NCBI GenBank assembly: GCA_039881145.1 | Contig: JAYKKI010000061.1 | Span: 12,002,001 to 12,066,000 of the forward strand | Reading direction: 5' to 3' | Source of the DNA: Druceiella hillmani | Taxonomy: Eukaryota; Arthropoda; Insecta; Lepidoptera; Hepialidae | DNA: 64,000 bases | Shown here: piece after piece, positions 11,741-23,499 of the stretch | Position numbering within the stretch: the first letter of the stretch is position 1 | How the letters are laid out: every line of letters starts with the position of its first letter | The notes under the pieces: model-generated | Database searches by the model: none | The model's input: only the letters and a program-made list of their open reading frames with translations | Told to the model about the DNA's origin: nothing | Translations under genes and position numbers: made by a program

Positions 11741-14090
11741 TGGTAGACAATTAGTATGGTGTATATTAACTGACATGCCGTTCCAGCCACTATATCAGTA
11801 GTGTATAATTTAAATACCTTTAGATATACCTTATATATAAGATTAATAAAACTCACTTATATTTAATTCTTTGTGTATTCATTTCTATGTGAAGTTTTCA
11901 TAGTTTGGTTATCATTATTAGAATTTATGTTTTATATGAACATAAATGAGAAAATATTGATTTCATTACTATCCGTTTTGATTTAGTTCAATCATTTAAC
12001 ATTATTGAAATGTGGTAAAATTATAATCTATGCACAACATTATAATTTGATGATCTGTTAATAAAGGTATGTGTTATAAGACAAATGTTTTAAATACACC
12101 TATATATCATTTGATGTCTTAAGTCTATTATCCCATTATTATACACATTAATGATAACCTATTTAAATTTAATTCTTTTAATTCCTTTTCTTGTAAAAGC
12201 ATTTTACAAGTTACTTGCATAAATGAGATTGTGGGAATTAAACTATAAGCAACCTATTAATTGGAGTATGTACTGATGTGTTTGTTATACTGGGATAAAA
12301 GCTTACACACACATAATATGTAACTTCGACAGGTATTCGAATTGGACAAGCAAATGGCGTTCTTTATTGTTTGATGTAAATCTCTTTTTTTCTCCAATCT
12401 CTTTCAGGTATTCATTTTCTTCCTTTGAAAATCTGAATTATTTATGCATTGCTGTGTTCATCAAAACTTTTTGAAAAATATTTGAGTTGCTTTGAAATCA
12501 TTATCGATCAATGTTGGAAATTAAAGCCAGTGAATTCAATGCATCATATGAAATTCTGTTTTTGTTAATTTTTCATTCATTAAATGCACGTTACAGTTGA
12601 ATTTATCATAAATATTTACTAGAACCATGTTTATGATGACTTTATACACAGTAATGGAGTAACATGGCTTCGGATGTGGTGACAATAGTCTCACTTTATC
12701 TCGCCATAATTTATTATGCTGTTTCAGTGTCCTGGTTGGTTTCCGTAGTAGTAACATAATATGTATTTCTATATGTATGTTTATGGCTTAAATTACTTCT
12801 TGAACTTGGGATCTTGCAGCAGTGAAAATATTGTGAAAAAGATTTAGTCGTTTCTGCAAATTCTCCAAACTTTTGAGAGAATAAGGTAATTTAGTATAGG
12901 ATTTCGAAAGTCTTAGTTCACCAGGTTTGACAAATTGAAAATTTTCTTGAAGGCAAATGTTGCTAGAATAGTTTTAAATTTAACGAAATAATTTAATAAT
13001 GCCTAAACTTAAAATGAAACCTTTGGCTCAAACACCATGCTCAAAGATGTAGCACGTATGATCTTTATCAATGCAAAATATAACTTTTCTCCATAATGGT
13101 GGTAAAGTTTGTATTTTACTCACATTTTTACTCACTTTGTATTTTACTCACATTTTTTTTTGACATCCTACAGTCATTTCAATTTGTATCTATCGTTCTT
13201 GCGATTTTATTCTCCCAAATTAAGGTATGTTTATATAATTATTAATAAATACAGACTCCAAGAGGCCGGATAAATTATTTGTCATAGTACAGCTTGACAT
13301 AGGGCCTGTCAATAGTAAATTTAAAAGGTACATTGAAGCTAAAAGATTTCACTACCTGCACTTCATCAACAATTTCTGGTTTGAAAGTGAAAAATATAGT
13401 TATTAATTCATTTACAATGTTTCTAAATATGAAGGCTATGAGATTACATTAACCTTCATCTTTTACTTTCAATAATGGCCTTGGATATATGGGTATTCAA
13501 AACTGGATAATACTTCGATAAAGTGAAATGTAAAGTTCCCCTAATTCTGGCTCGGAGTTCATAGCCTCAATTTTGTGACAATAAGCGATGCCTTGCTTAG
13601 ATAACATTATTCTGTCAATTACAAAACGTATAATGGAAATCTTGTGCAAATTTTTTGCCTAAAGTTATGTCTTTGTTTTTCAATGATTTTTTTGCTATCA
13701 ATAAGGCAACCATAATGACTTAATGAGATTTGTCATGCCTGACAAGTTATTCGTAGATATTTTTTGAGTTGAGTGACAACAAGTGACATTAGGTTGTTAT
13801 CAACGACCAAATTTATTCCTGCTTCTTCCTTCTTCATGTCATCACGTGCAAAGTATATGCTGCGGTACACAAGATCTTAATTAAATGCAGAGAATAAGAA
13901 ATAGATTCTTATTAAATCTCCGTTGAATTCTAATTGAATTTTCCATCAAAAGTCAAGCTGTTCTTATCACCCAATATCTGATTTGAGTGGATAGACATGA
14001 AATTCAATTTTTCCGACGTGTGGCAATTTCAATCCAGAGAAGATAAGAATCCTGATATTGCAGTTGCTTTGCCCATTCAGCTAGAAAGTA
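11741..14090. other. Intergenic, no gene recognised
   Basis: AT-rich, with only short chance open frames. A motif block just upstream of the UGT-A ATG (GTATATTAACT and CATCAGT-like elements) is shared with the UGT-B flank and may be 5' intron or promoter sequence. Confidence 0.4.
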
Positions 14091-14093
14091 GAC

Positions 14094-14094
<1 letters not shown>

Positions 14095-14160
<66 letters not shown>
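14095..14160. repeat. (AT)n microsatellite
   Basis: About 65 bp of alternating A and T with one G interruption near 14152. Confidence 0.95.
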
Positions 14161-14161
<1 letters not shown>

Positions 14162-15369
14162 TCAGTGTTTAATGTAAGTTTTAAGTAAGTGTTTAAGCAG
14201 AAATATTTGAGAATGCGAAGTTGATTAATGTATAATTTCCAATTAACCTTTAACCCTTGAAATTTTCATTTGTGTTTAATGTATTTGTTCTGTAAATTTA
14301 ATAGTTTAAAATGAAATAGACATTATTCTACAACATAGAAATATTAGTGTTATGGCTTTTTAAAATTTCAAAATAAGACTGTTTTTGAGATTTCAGATTA
14401 ATTTGTACAACATTTAAAAACCTTTTGAACACAAACCTGTCGGTAATAAATTTATTATTTTCACTTCCTTGTTTATTCACAGCCTTCTTATACACTTGCA
14501 AACATGTAGGATACCTTCAATGAAAAAAGACAAAGTTCTACGTAGTACAGAAAGACATGAAGGAAGTATAAGTGCTATAATATCATGAAAACAGTGGTTG
14601 TCAAAGTATATACTGCCCCTAATAATAACCAACACTATTATATAAATTTCATGATTTAAAATTACAATGAAAGGGCGAAATTATTTTTTAATATTTAAAT
14701 AAATGTTTAATACGTAATGAACAAAAACACTACCCTGTACAAATAAAGGACACAAAGTGAAAAATATGTATATGTAAAATTGTAATCAATTATTATTTAA
14801 ATTATTCATGGCTTTTTTCAAAATTTTGAATTTAGTGGCCGAGTAAGACAATTTCTGTCACAATACTGCTATATACGGAGTTAAGTATTAAAACCAATTC
14901 AAAGTGGTTTTTTTAATTTTGGGATGGCAATCATGTTTTGGTATAAAATGTAAGACACAGTCTGTTTTCATGATCATATTGTTCACATATCTCATTCTCC
15001 TTCTGCTAAGAGCTTAGCATATATACAAACCATCTTATTATATTCCTATTGGTTTGTCTCTTCGATAATTAAATATTTTGCAATAAGATGCAATCATTTA
15101 TATCTATAGAGTTCCTTTTTTGTGGATAATTTTGTATATTGTACTTTATTTTAAATATATTTTATGTCTATTATATATATATTTTGCATTGTAGTTGAAT
15201 CAACCTTGAATATAGTAAATATTAAAAAAAAAAAGAAATTAAATTTTCTTCTTAAATCTTTAGAGGAATCAATTATCATTATAATTTCCATTATAGTAAC
15301 AGAAAATAATCTTGTTTAATGCTAATTATACAGAAACAGATCTATTCCGAAGCTAAAGATTTTAGCCTT

Positions 15370-17000
15370 GCTGTATAAGACAATTTAAGTTGCGGCAGTA
15401 TATTTACCAGATCTGTTAAATGAACGGTTCCTTCATCTTTGGTATTGAAAAAACATATTTTCAGGTATCCGGCTTCTTTCCCAGAAATGAAATATTGTAT
15501 TTAAAGTGGCTGTATTTCATTTCCACCTGCCCAACATAATGTAAAACGGCTTTTTATTCTCGAATTTTACTGGCATAAAGCCTTTTTCTCTTACATCTTT
15601 CGATAAAACTGGAGTTTCATTCTCAATATCAGATCCCGGAAGAACAGTCACTATTAGTCTCTACAGTTTTATTCTGTCTCTTTGGTTTAGGTGTATCAAA
15701 TAGAAGTGTAGTGTATATTCCTGATTTTCCTGGCAGTTTTCCTTTTTTCGGCTTTTTGAGCCCATTCCTATTTACTTTAGGGTAGAGTCAGGTAATTTCA
15801 GGTATTATTAATCCTACAGCTGATATAGATGGTGAATTAAATGGCGCTGATCTTGGTTGTGTATCTTGTTTAGCAAGATTTATATGCTCAGGTATAATTT
15901 GTGACTTATAGACATCCGAGCCTGCTGTAGAATAGGAATGGTAACTTTGTAAACAAATGGGTGTAAAATCCTTACCACTTAAAGCCATTTGTAATATTTA
16001 TGCAATTGAATGACTCAAAATAAGCAATTTTGGTTACTATAATATATAATTTACATATTACATTTATAATATATAATTTGAATATTGTTTACATTAAGTA
16101 TTCTGCCCGGGTTATTCACATGCTAATCATTAAACACTGTCTTCAGTTTGGTCTTGAATGATTGATATACTGCTACATCCAAGTGTTGAAGACAGTGTGT
16201 TATGTGGAGTGCGAACGACGTATAAATAATGCTGTTATCATGAGCAAAGTCTCCTGCTTCAATTGTGATGTGGATTTCGTGGGTGTTGACTAGAAGCAGG
16301 ATAGGGTTATCTTTAGAGCAGTGTTTTCTGTTAAATATGTTTTGTTACCTCTAAAGACTTACTGGAATTTATCCAGCCATTTTTAGTAGCAACTCCCAGG
16401 CTGTCTTCCGGAGCATCTGTCATAAAGTGAGCTTTAGAATGTACCCTTAGATAAATAGCAGCGGAATTGTGCTGAAATAATTCCTCCAAATGTAAAAAAA
16501 TTAGCCTCCCTCTGTCAAAGCAAGTTGTTTTAGTTTTTCTCAGTCAGTGCCTTTGGCGTACTCAGCATTGTAGACATACCTGATTCATCAAAATTATAAA
16601 TTCAATCTGCAGTGAATTCATATTTTATAAAAACTTTTTCTATGTTCTCGAAGAAGTTATTTACGGCCGTCTTGTTGAATCCATACGATCTTACTGCACT
16701 GGAGTTTTCGAAAGGTTAAATTTGTGTTCGGCCTGCAAAAACTGATTCCCTAATCTTTGTCTGTCATTCTGTCATAATCCCAGCTAGGTGGATAATGCAG
16801 TCGATTAGCTTTTGCAAATTGGTGTGCCAATTTCCTGACTTGCACGTTTGCCAGTCCATAGTTCATTTTGGAGCTGTCCATGTTGTATTTTCTCAAAAGG
16901 GTCTCTTCTTTTATGATGAACACTTGATTCGACATAAACTTGAAACTAAAAACACATGCTGAGATGTTGTCTTCCTTTTTCATAGCACCTTTTTATATGG
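15370..17000 (-). pseudogene. Tigger/pogo-like transposase relic
   Basis: On the minus strand, in broken frames, the order of a Tigger-type DDE transposase is visible. A helix-turn-helix part comes first (MNYGLANVQVRKLAHQFAKA at about 16800-16870), then FDESGMST around 16580-16600 (first Asp), then DNPILLLVNTHEIH near 16290-16315, where the second catalytic Asp of the family DNH motif reads as N. LQHLDVAVYQSFK follows near 16165-16200, then a Pro/Lys-rich C-terminal tail (FNSPSISAVG, PKKGKLPGKSG). Many stops and frameshifts separate these blocks. Ends were not defined. Confidence 0.8.
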
Positions 17001-17629
17001 AACATTGTTAAGCAAAATTCAAGAGTTGTCAGTTTGGTGCCATATTTTGTGTGGATTTCCTAATAAATCAAGTTTTATCAAAAACTTTTTTCATTGAAAA
17101 CTTCACTGCATTATCTACCTCTTCCATCTTTATCTACCTCTTCCAGTTCGCTTTTTTACACATATTCACGGCATGGCTTTGTAATAATAATATTCTTGGT
17201 GCACAAACTTTCCAAATTTAGAAGGGGTACATTCTTATAGTACGAACAACCCCACTTATAACTGTATGAATGAACACCAAGCCATATAATCAACAAAATA
17301 ATTCAAAATACAAAATAACTTAAAGCTCAAGGCTTAAAGGCTTATCCCAAAATAAATATTTACATAATAAGTTAAGGCATATGTAGTTGTTACAATAAAT
17401 TGAAATTATATTTACAATTAGAGCAAAACTTATAAGGTATAAACACAGTAAAAGATGAATTTAAAAATTACTTACATGGAGCAAAAATATGTATCGATTC
17501 ATTCCAAAGAAGTCGGTGGCCACACTGCTGTTAATTAAAAATTAGTTGGACAAAGAGTTTGCCTTAAATTTTGTGTTTCAAACAAAATTTCTTTTCCTGA
17601 ATCATTAAATATTTCAAAAAGGCTTCTGG

Positions 17630-17990
17630 TGACTCTACTATGTGGAAAACATAAGCGTACAAGTGGTATAAATTGTTTAAAGAGAGGAGTGAATAGTAGT
17701 ACTGCCTTCAACGTCTATTACTGATGATAACATCGAAAAAATCAAACAATTAGTGCCTTAAAATTTGTATTGTTATTATTTATTCTTTATTTCAGAATTA
17801 GAGAGTTGGCTCGAGGGTTAAACATTGATAAAATAACCGCTCACAGAATTTTAACGAATCTTCTTCTAAAATCAGTGTTGCAGCAACACATGAGCTGTGT
17901 TGCTGCAAGACTGATTATGAAAGAGCTTAACTTCTTCCAAAAAGAGAATCAATTAAAGACATCAATTGAAACATTGAATTAATTGAATTG
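17630..17990 (+). pseudogene. Mariner transposase N-terminal fragment
   Basis: Plus-strand pieces PSTSITDDNIEKIKQLV (17708-17758), IRELARGLNIDKITAHRILT (17800-17860) and VAARLIMKELNFFQKEN (17905-17950) follow the order of the second helix-turn-helix of mariner transposases. Stops and frame changes lie between them. No catalytic domain follows, so the copy is truncated. Confidence 0.75.
17878..17908. repeat. Perfect 13-bp hairpin
   Basis: TTGCAGCAACACA, a 5-nt loop, then its exact reverse complement. It lies within the mariner fragment and interrupts its homology, so it is a later local change. Confidence 0.8.
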
Positions 17991-17999
17991 AATGATACT

Positions 18000-19890
18000 A
18001 ATGAATGATTGAATCGATTGAAGATTCACTTGAAAACATCAAACAAAATTCATAGTAAGGATTAAAGGCCATACAATTTACAGCCTGTGAGAAATGTATA
18101 GAAAAATGAGTCCGGTGTTATCATAGGTGAAAAAATAAATTTTGATGAATAAACTTAAATTAGTGTGTTTTTTTAACGAATATGGGTAGTTTTTATACAG
18201 AAGTTATCATCAAACACCTTTATGTTATTATTAACAAGTGTTTCAGTATTGTGCATGGAGTCATGAAATGGTACCAAGACAATTTCTTAAATTATTTTTT
18301 TATTACTATGATATTTTGAAATTCGCATTCTAACCGGATTAAATTGATGATGGAGATCGTCACGAAGTAATAGATCTGCTGTAGTGAGCTTAAAGTTGTA
18401 TATTGTAAAAATGACAGTTTTGTTATTAATATTTTTTAAGGAAATTGGACTGTTATAGTTAGATGAGTGATGCCGGGTTGGTAACAAGGGTAGCTAAAGC
18501 GTCAATCTATATTATATCATATATTATTAGTCCTGCGGTGCTTGCGGTGCATTTGAAACTGATCAGTTACGTCCATGATGCCCTTCAACACAAAATTCTA
18601 CAGATAACATACTTCAATGAAGTAAGAAGCACATTAGGCACAGCAATTAGAGATTTACTTAAGTTTAAGATTTATCTAATTTAAATATATATTACAAAAA
18701 AAATACCCACATATCAAAGTACTCTTGTACTTTTGCAGTTTACTCGCATATAAATTATGATCATATTTTTTTGCCCAGATAAAAGTATCTGATGGCATAC
18801 AACTACTGATGTTTGTAGATGTTTATGACATCTTAAAGTATGGCTAAATTATTATAATATGGCCATATGTTTACATTAATATGCTATGGACGGTGCTACA
18901 ACAGCAGATAAGAATATACATGCATTGGCTTAATTTTTTTCTGTGCTATGTAGACTCGGATATTTTAATAATTCAGAAACTTTATTTGTTCTTGTTTTTT
19001 AAGTTCAGTCTTGTAATTAATATGTATAAATATTTTTATTTCTGCAAAATTTAAATATTCTAATTTTAAATGAAAAACATAAGCCAAAGCTGAATGTTTT
19101 TCATATCTAATAAATAAATATTTTTAAAAAGCATGCAATAAAATATACTCGCATTCTAAATATTCAGATTGTTAATGAGAAATAAAACTAATCATTAGAT
19201 TGTAATTGCTGGTTTTCAGTTACAAATATTTTCAATTTATTGTTGTACATTTTTTCATGTATAAAACTGTGCAAAAAATAATCCTATTGCTCTAACTGTT
19301 TAACAAAATCGCAAAGTTTGAGAACGGATTTAAAACTTGTTCATTGGAATATTACACCTTTATGAATATGTGCATTTTTTTTGTCTAATTACTAATCATT
19401 CATACTGTGACAAAAATAGTCCAGATATACAATGTAAAGAGGGGTTTGGCCATTTGAATATTTTTTTGTTCTCTGCGTAATAGATTTATTGTCCGAGGAA
19501 TGCAGAAAAATTGAAATAATTATCTATATGCCTACCTAATTATCTGAAAAAAATTAGAATTATTGCTGGTGTAATATATTCAAACGAACATATATTAGTT
19601 TAACGTCATTTCTAGGATTATTTCTATTAAATTTTCTTTATAGGAATATAAGAAAGCATCAAACGAAATTGATATAAGACATAGGCTAAAATTTATTTAT
19701 ATATGCTTTATATCAATTTCATTTGATTTTGTATGATTTATGAGAATTTAATGTGTAAATTTTGGTTAGTATATAAATTTACACATTAGTAGACCCAAAT
19801 CTTTATTAGACTCATGTAACGTGTACAGTATACACGATTCTTCTTACTAAACGCCCATGATCTTGGTTATTGCGTTAGTTATAAATGTAA
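18000..19890. other. AT-rich intergenic DNA, nothing recognised
   Basis: Short open frames only. No homology to known families could be read. Confidence 0.4.
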
Positions 19891-19900
19891 CATTTATTAA

Positions 19901-20559
19901 CCGTTTTAGTGCCATGGTTTTTTACTCATATATACTTATAAATGCCAAAGAAATCTTTTGTTTTTGATGTCATTTACCCTTGTCTCCAAAAAAACTGTAT
20001 CTCTTCAAAAAATTATCCAATTTTAATAATTTTTTCAGTGTTTTCTTAATAAAAACTTATCCAAGGATAATAAAATACAAAGAAAATTATGGAGATATAT
20101 ATTGTGAACAAAAGTTATAACAAAAACTGAAATCAAGGTCACATCGTATTTTCGCAGTCCCGTACATCCTCCGTATCAGCAAAATAATTGTTATCGTCAT
20201 TATTATCACCATCACTCAAAATTTGCATTACACCAAATTGTGAGCGCACCACAATGTCACTCCCACTATCACTTTCTTCACAGCACGAAAAATGATAATT
20301 TTCACTTGGATTATTTTCGTATTCCGACATTATGAATTAAAAATTTTCTTTTCCTGGATTCTTTTTATATTGTAATTACTAATAATATTATAATTTGAAC
20401 TTTATGTAACACGTAGAAAGATAACAAATTAGTGATGCATGCGAGCGACCTCTCCTACTGCGTGCTAAACAGCAACTAATTTCGCGAGCACCATCGCGCT
20501 CGTGGCAAATTTAGTTAGTACGCACATGAGCACGATGGCGCTCGTCGGCACTCAAACGG
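19901..20559 (-). mobile_element. piggyBac-like short element (complete, TTAA-flanked)
   Basis: 659 bp between TTAA at 19897-19900 and TTAA at 20560-20563. Terminal inverted repeats are CCGTTTTAGTGCC at the left and CCGTTTGAGTGCC (reverse complement) at the right, one mismatch in 13. The right subterminal part holds two GAGCACxATxGCGCTC-type inverted motifs near 20486 and 20529. Its only frame is a 63-codon acidic peptide, so it is an internally deleted, non-autonomous copy. A TTAA target and acidic N-terminus are typical of piggyBac transposases. The family call is an inference. Confidence 0.82.
20139..20330 (-). pseudogene. Acidic N-terminal remnant of a piggyBac-like transposase
   Basis: 63 codons from MSEYENNPSENYHF to a stop, rich in Asp, Glu and Ser (CCEESDSGSD, GDNNDDNN). 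No catalytic domain follows. The same peptide can be read, with a frameshift, in the second copy at 31600-31788. Confidence 0.6.
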
Positions 20560-21165
20560 TTAAATAAGTTTTCAAATTGTTTGTAGTAGATGAATTAAAT
20601 AATTTACCTGTTATATATATTATTTAAAAAGAAAATAAAATTACGACTATTTATAAATTTGTATATGTTGTCTATAAAATAAAGTGCACATTACATTTGG
20701 TCTATAATTCGCTTTTATCTATAAATAGTTTAATTCATTATTTTTGTTGTTATGAAAATAACTTTATGTTGCCCAGTGAATTTTAAGCAAGGCATAATTT
20801 TAAAACTATAGATTGTTATGGTTTTATACTTAATTTCTTAGAAAATTTATCGCTCTATAAAACCAAAAATGAGAAATATGTTGAACCTAAACAAATGAAG
20901 TTAGAGGCAGTAAGTAAATAGAATTCCATTTTAAGTTTTTCACTTGTTTTTTTATTTGTCTTAGTTGCTACTTTATATAAAATTATTGTATATTAAGGAA
21001 CTTGCTATACTATTAGTTCATGCAAAATAGTTAAAGATGAAGATTTACATTTGAAAATGGAGGTTAGGGCAGAAATATAAAAAAATAGATTATTTCAATT
21101 ATTCCTTAGTGAAAAATTTTAAAATAATTTATGGTTTAAATTGGTTAATATTGTTAAATAAATTT

Positions 21166-21585
21166 ACTGCTGTTTGGCAAAGTGAATGACTTAAATTAAT
21201 TAATGTGGACGATATGAAATAGTGATGGAGGCTTAAGATAACATAAAATTTATTTACAAGTATATGTTTAACGTAGCAGATAGATACCAATATCTATTTC
21301 TGGTGGGTAATCTGGATTATATACTTCATTACATGGCTATATCGTTATTTAGTTTATTATAATGGCAAACCACAACTTTTTTTCAAATACGAAATTGAAT
21401 TTTGCATTTAAAATCATTATTGATAAAATTGATTATTATGAAGTATCAAGATTTTATTATGTACATTGTTACCAAGATGTGAATTGTCCATTTAACGTTA
21501 CAAACACTCAAGTTTCCATGCCATATCTTGGTGGTATTTCCGTTGAATTAGTTTTTGCCACACTGATTACGGACATTTAAATTGA
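21166..21585. repeat. Dispersed repeat, copy 1
   Basis: Shares patchy homology with 55437-55840, including GATGGAGGCTT and TAATCTGGATTATATAC. The 72-codon open frame here is disrupted in the other copy, so I do not call it a gene. Family unknown. Confidence 0.65.
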
Positions 21586-21899
21586 GCTTTCTAAACTTGA
21601 TTTTAAAAAAAATGCATATATTCATTATTAATCACTATAATCATAGATTAAAAATACATATTCTCATTGTTACCCAGTTTAATTTTACATTTTTTTTTAA
21701 GTACATTCTTTAACATTAAATACTCTTCAAGAAATTTCTTGAATAACGGTATAGGCAGTATAGTTTTTTTTACTTCAATTTGTTGCCTAGACAGAAAACA
21801 GAATACAAGTACGTTTATGGATTCTATTCAAAATATTTAATTTGGGGTGGTTTAAACTAATATTTATTTATTTATCTACTTTAATGTATCTAATTGATA

Positions 21900-22066
21900 C
21901 ATATGGCGGACTTATTGCTAGTAGAGCAATCTCTTACAGCCAACCACAACACCAGTCCAGCCCCGTTAGACGAACGGCCGGGAATCGAACCCGGGTCTCC
22001 ACGGTGCGTCGCATCGTGAAAGGCCGTATGCCTTGTGATCAACCCAACACACCACGGCGACGACAA
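21900..22066 (-). mobile_element. tRNA-derived SINE
   Basis: On the minus strand a polymerase III B-box (GGTTCGATTCCCGGCC at about 21968-21985) lies about 60 nt after an A-box-like TGGTGTGTTGGGTTGATCA (from about 22055). It does not fold as a whole tRNA and continues past the tRNA-like head, as a SINE would. Confidence 0.75.
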
Positions 22067-22279
22067 TATTCTATATACTCTTATTAAAAGTTTTTGTTGC
22101 TGAGATATTTCATAGTCATTGAACTGCCAAAAAGGCAAACAGAGAGAATCAATATATTTCTTTGCCAACCACTGGTTCAAGTCATATGAAAAGAGTCTTT
22201 GACAAAATTTATCTCCTTTCTAAGCATTTCGAAGTTCTCATTCAGTTAATCCAAAGAAACAGAGATTATTAATGATAAA

Positions 22280-22328
22280 ATTAAAAGTGATACCTCCATA
22301 CAAATGGTATGGAGGTATCACTTTTAAT
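22280..22328. repeat. Perfect 22-bp inverted repeat with 5-nt loop
   Basis: Left arm 22280-22301 (starts ATTAAAAGTGATACC), loop AAATG, right arm its exact reverse complement. Confidence 0.95.
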
Positions 22329-23148
22329 ATCTTTTCCTCCAATTCATCAATTTTAATATGTTGCATTTTGGAAAATTTAGCATACAATCGTGGATTATGA
22401 AAAACATTAATAAGGTACTCTTATTAATTTCACCTTTATTCTTTGCAGTCTTAGAAGTATGTCATGCTTGTTTGAAAAAATTACGATGAGAGGTTTGAGG
22501 TAAGTCTGTACTCTGAAGTTGGTCCCAATTATCTAATTTTTGAATTTATCATATCCTCATACTATATCTAATCTTTTTTCAAATTTGAGCACAGCAAGCT
22601 TCAATAGTGTTCTTGACTAGTACTTAATTTTATAACATTTCTTTCCATCTTATAAAGGCTTCATGTTACGACTTTTCGTAAACAAAGTCACTCTTGGTAC
22701 TAAGTATAGGCAAAAAAACAATTAAAAGAGGAAAAAAACAATTAAATATAACGAGGAATAAATTAATTGCCATGCACAAATTTTTTCAGATATTGATAAT
22801 TATTTGTAAATTTATTTGAGTTCTTCAGCAGACAATTGTATTCTTGAATTCATTAACTTTGTCTTCATCTAGGTGAATTCTTTTTTCATCAATGTATCTC
22901 AGAAATTTTATACTTTTAATTGAAAAAAAAATTATTATATAAATTTTGCAAACTTTAACTAAATCGCAAAGTCCTATGGAATAGTATTTAAACTAGAATA
23001 TCATGTAGCAGGTTGTATCTGGGATATTTTATAGAATGTCAAACATTTTCCTTTGACAGCACTAATGGAGTATAAAATGTCGTCAAATATCATGATTCTA
23101 TATCAAGAGGGATTTGCCAGAATCCCAAAATGATACTAATTTTTGAAA

Positions 23149-23480
23149 ACATTTCAGCTCTTGATAAGAGATTCGATAAATACTCCACATTTGGCAATAA
23201 ATGCAGCAGTGAAACAGTTTTGGCAGTGAAATAACATTATCTTCACTCACTGACTGGAAACATTTCAGCTCTTGATGAGAGATTCGACAAATACTCCACA
23301 TTTGGCAAAAATGTGAAACAACATTCTTTTCACTCACTGACTGGAATCACGAATGACATCAAGTTTTGAAAACATTTCAGCTCTTAATGAGAGATTCAAT
23401 AAATATGTTACAGTTGGCAATAAATGCAGCAGTGACACAGTTTTGACAGTGACACTCACTGTCTGGAGTCATGACATTCC
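23149..23480. repeat. Three-copy tandem repeat of about 111 bp
   Basis: ACATTTCAGCTCTT recurs at 23149, 23260 and 23372. Each unit also carries GAGATTC(G/A)A and TTGGCAA blocks. Copies have small indels. The apparent minus-strand peptide repeat (CQMWSIxRIS) is a by-product of the array. Confidence 0.85.
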
Positions 23481-23499
23481 GTTTAATCATTCATTTCAT

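Noticed and set aside
11714..11776. Upstream in-frame ATG for UGT-A (21 extra residues)
   Set aside because: The extension crosses a strong 3' splice site, is absent from UGT-B, and would bury the signal peptide.
13997..14188. Small protein with Ile-Tyr repeats
   Set aside because: Most of the frame is the (AT)n microsatellite.
21362..21580. 72-codon frame MANHNFFSN...
   Set aside because: The homologous copy near 55650-55840 is interrupted, and it lies within a dispersed repeat.
21890..22180. Overlapping open frames on both strands, and a possible tRNA gene
   Set aside because: Both frames read through a SINE. The tRNA-like part lacks a complete cloverleaf, so it was called a tRNA-derived SINE.
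23098..23480. CRISPR-like array
   Set aside because: Units are about 111 bp with no short conserved repeat alternating with unique spacers, and the genome is eukaryotic. It is a minisatellite-type array.
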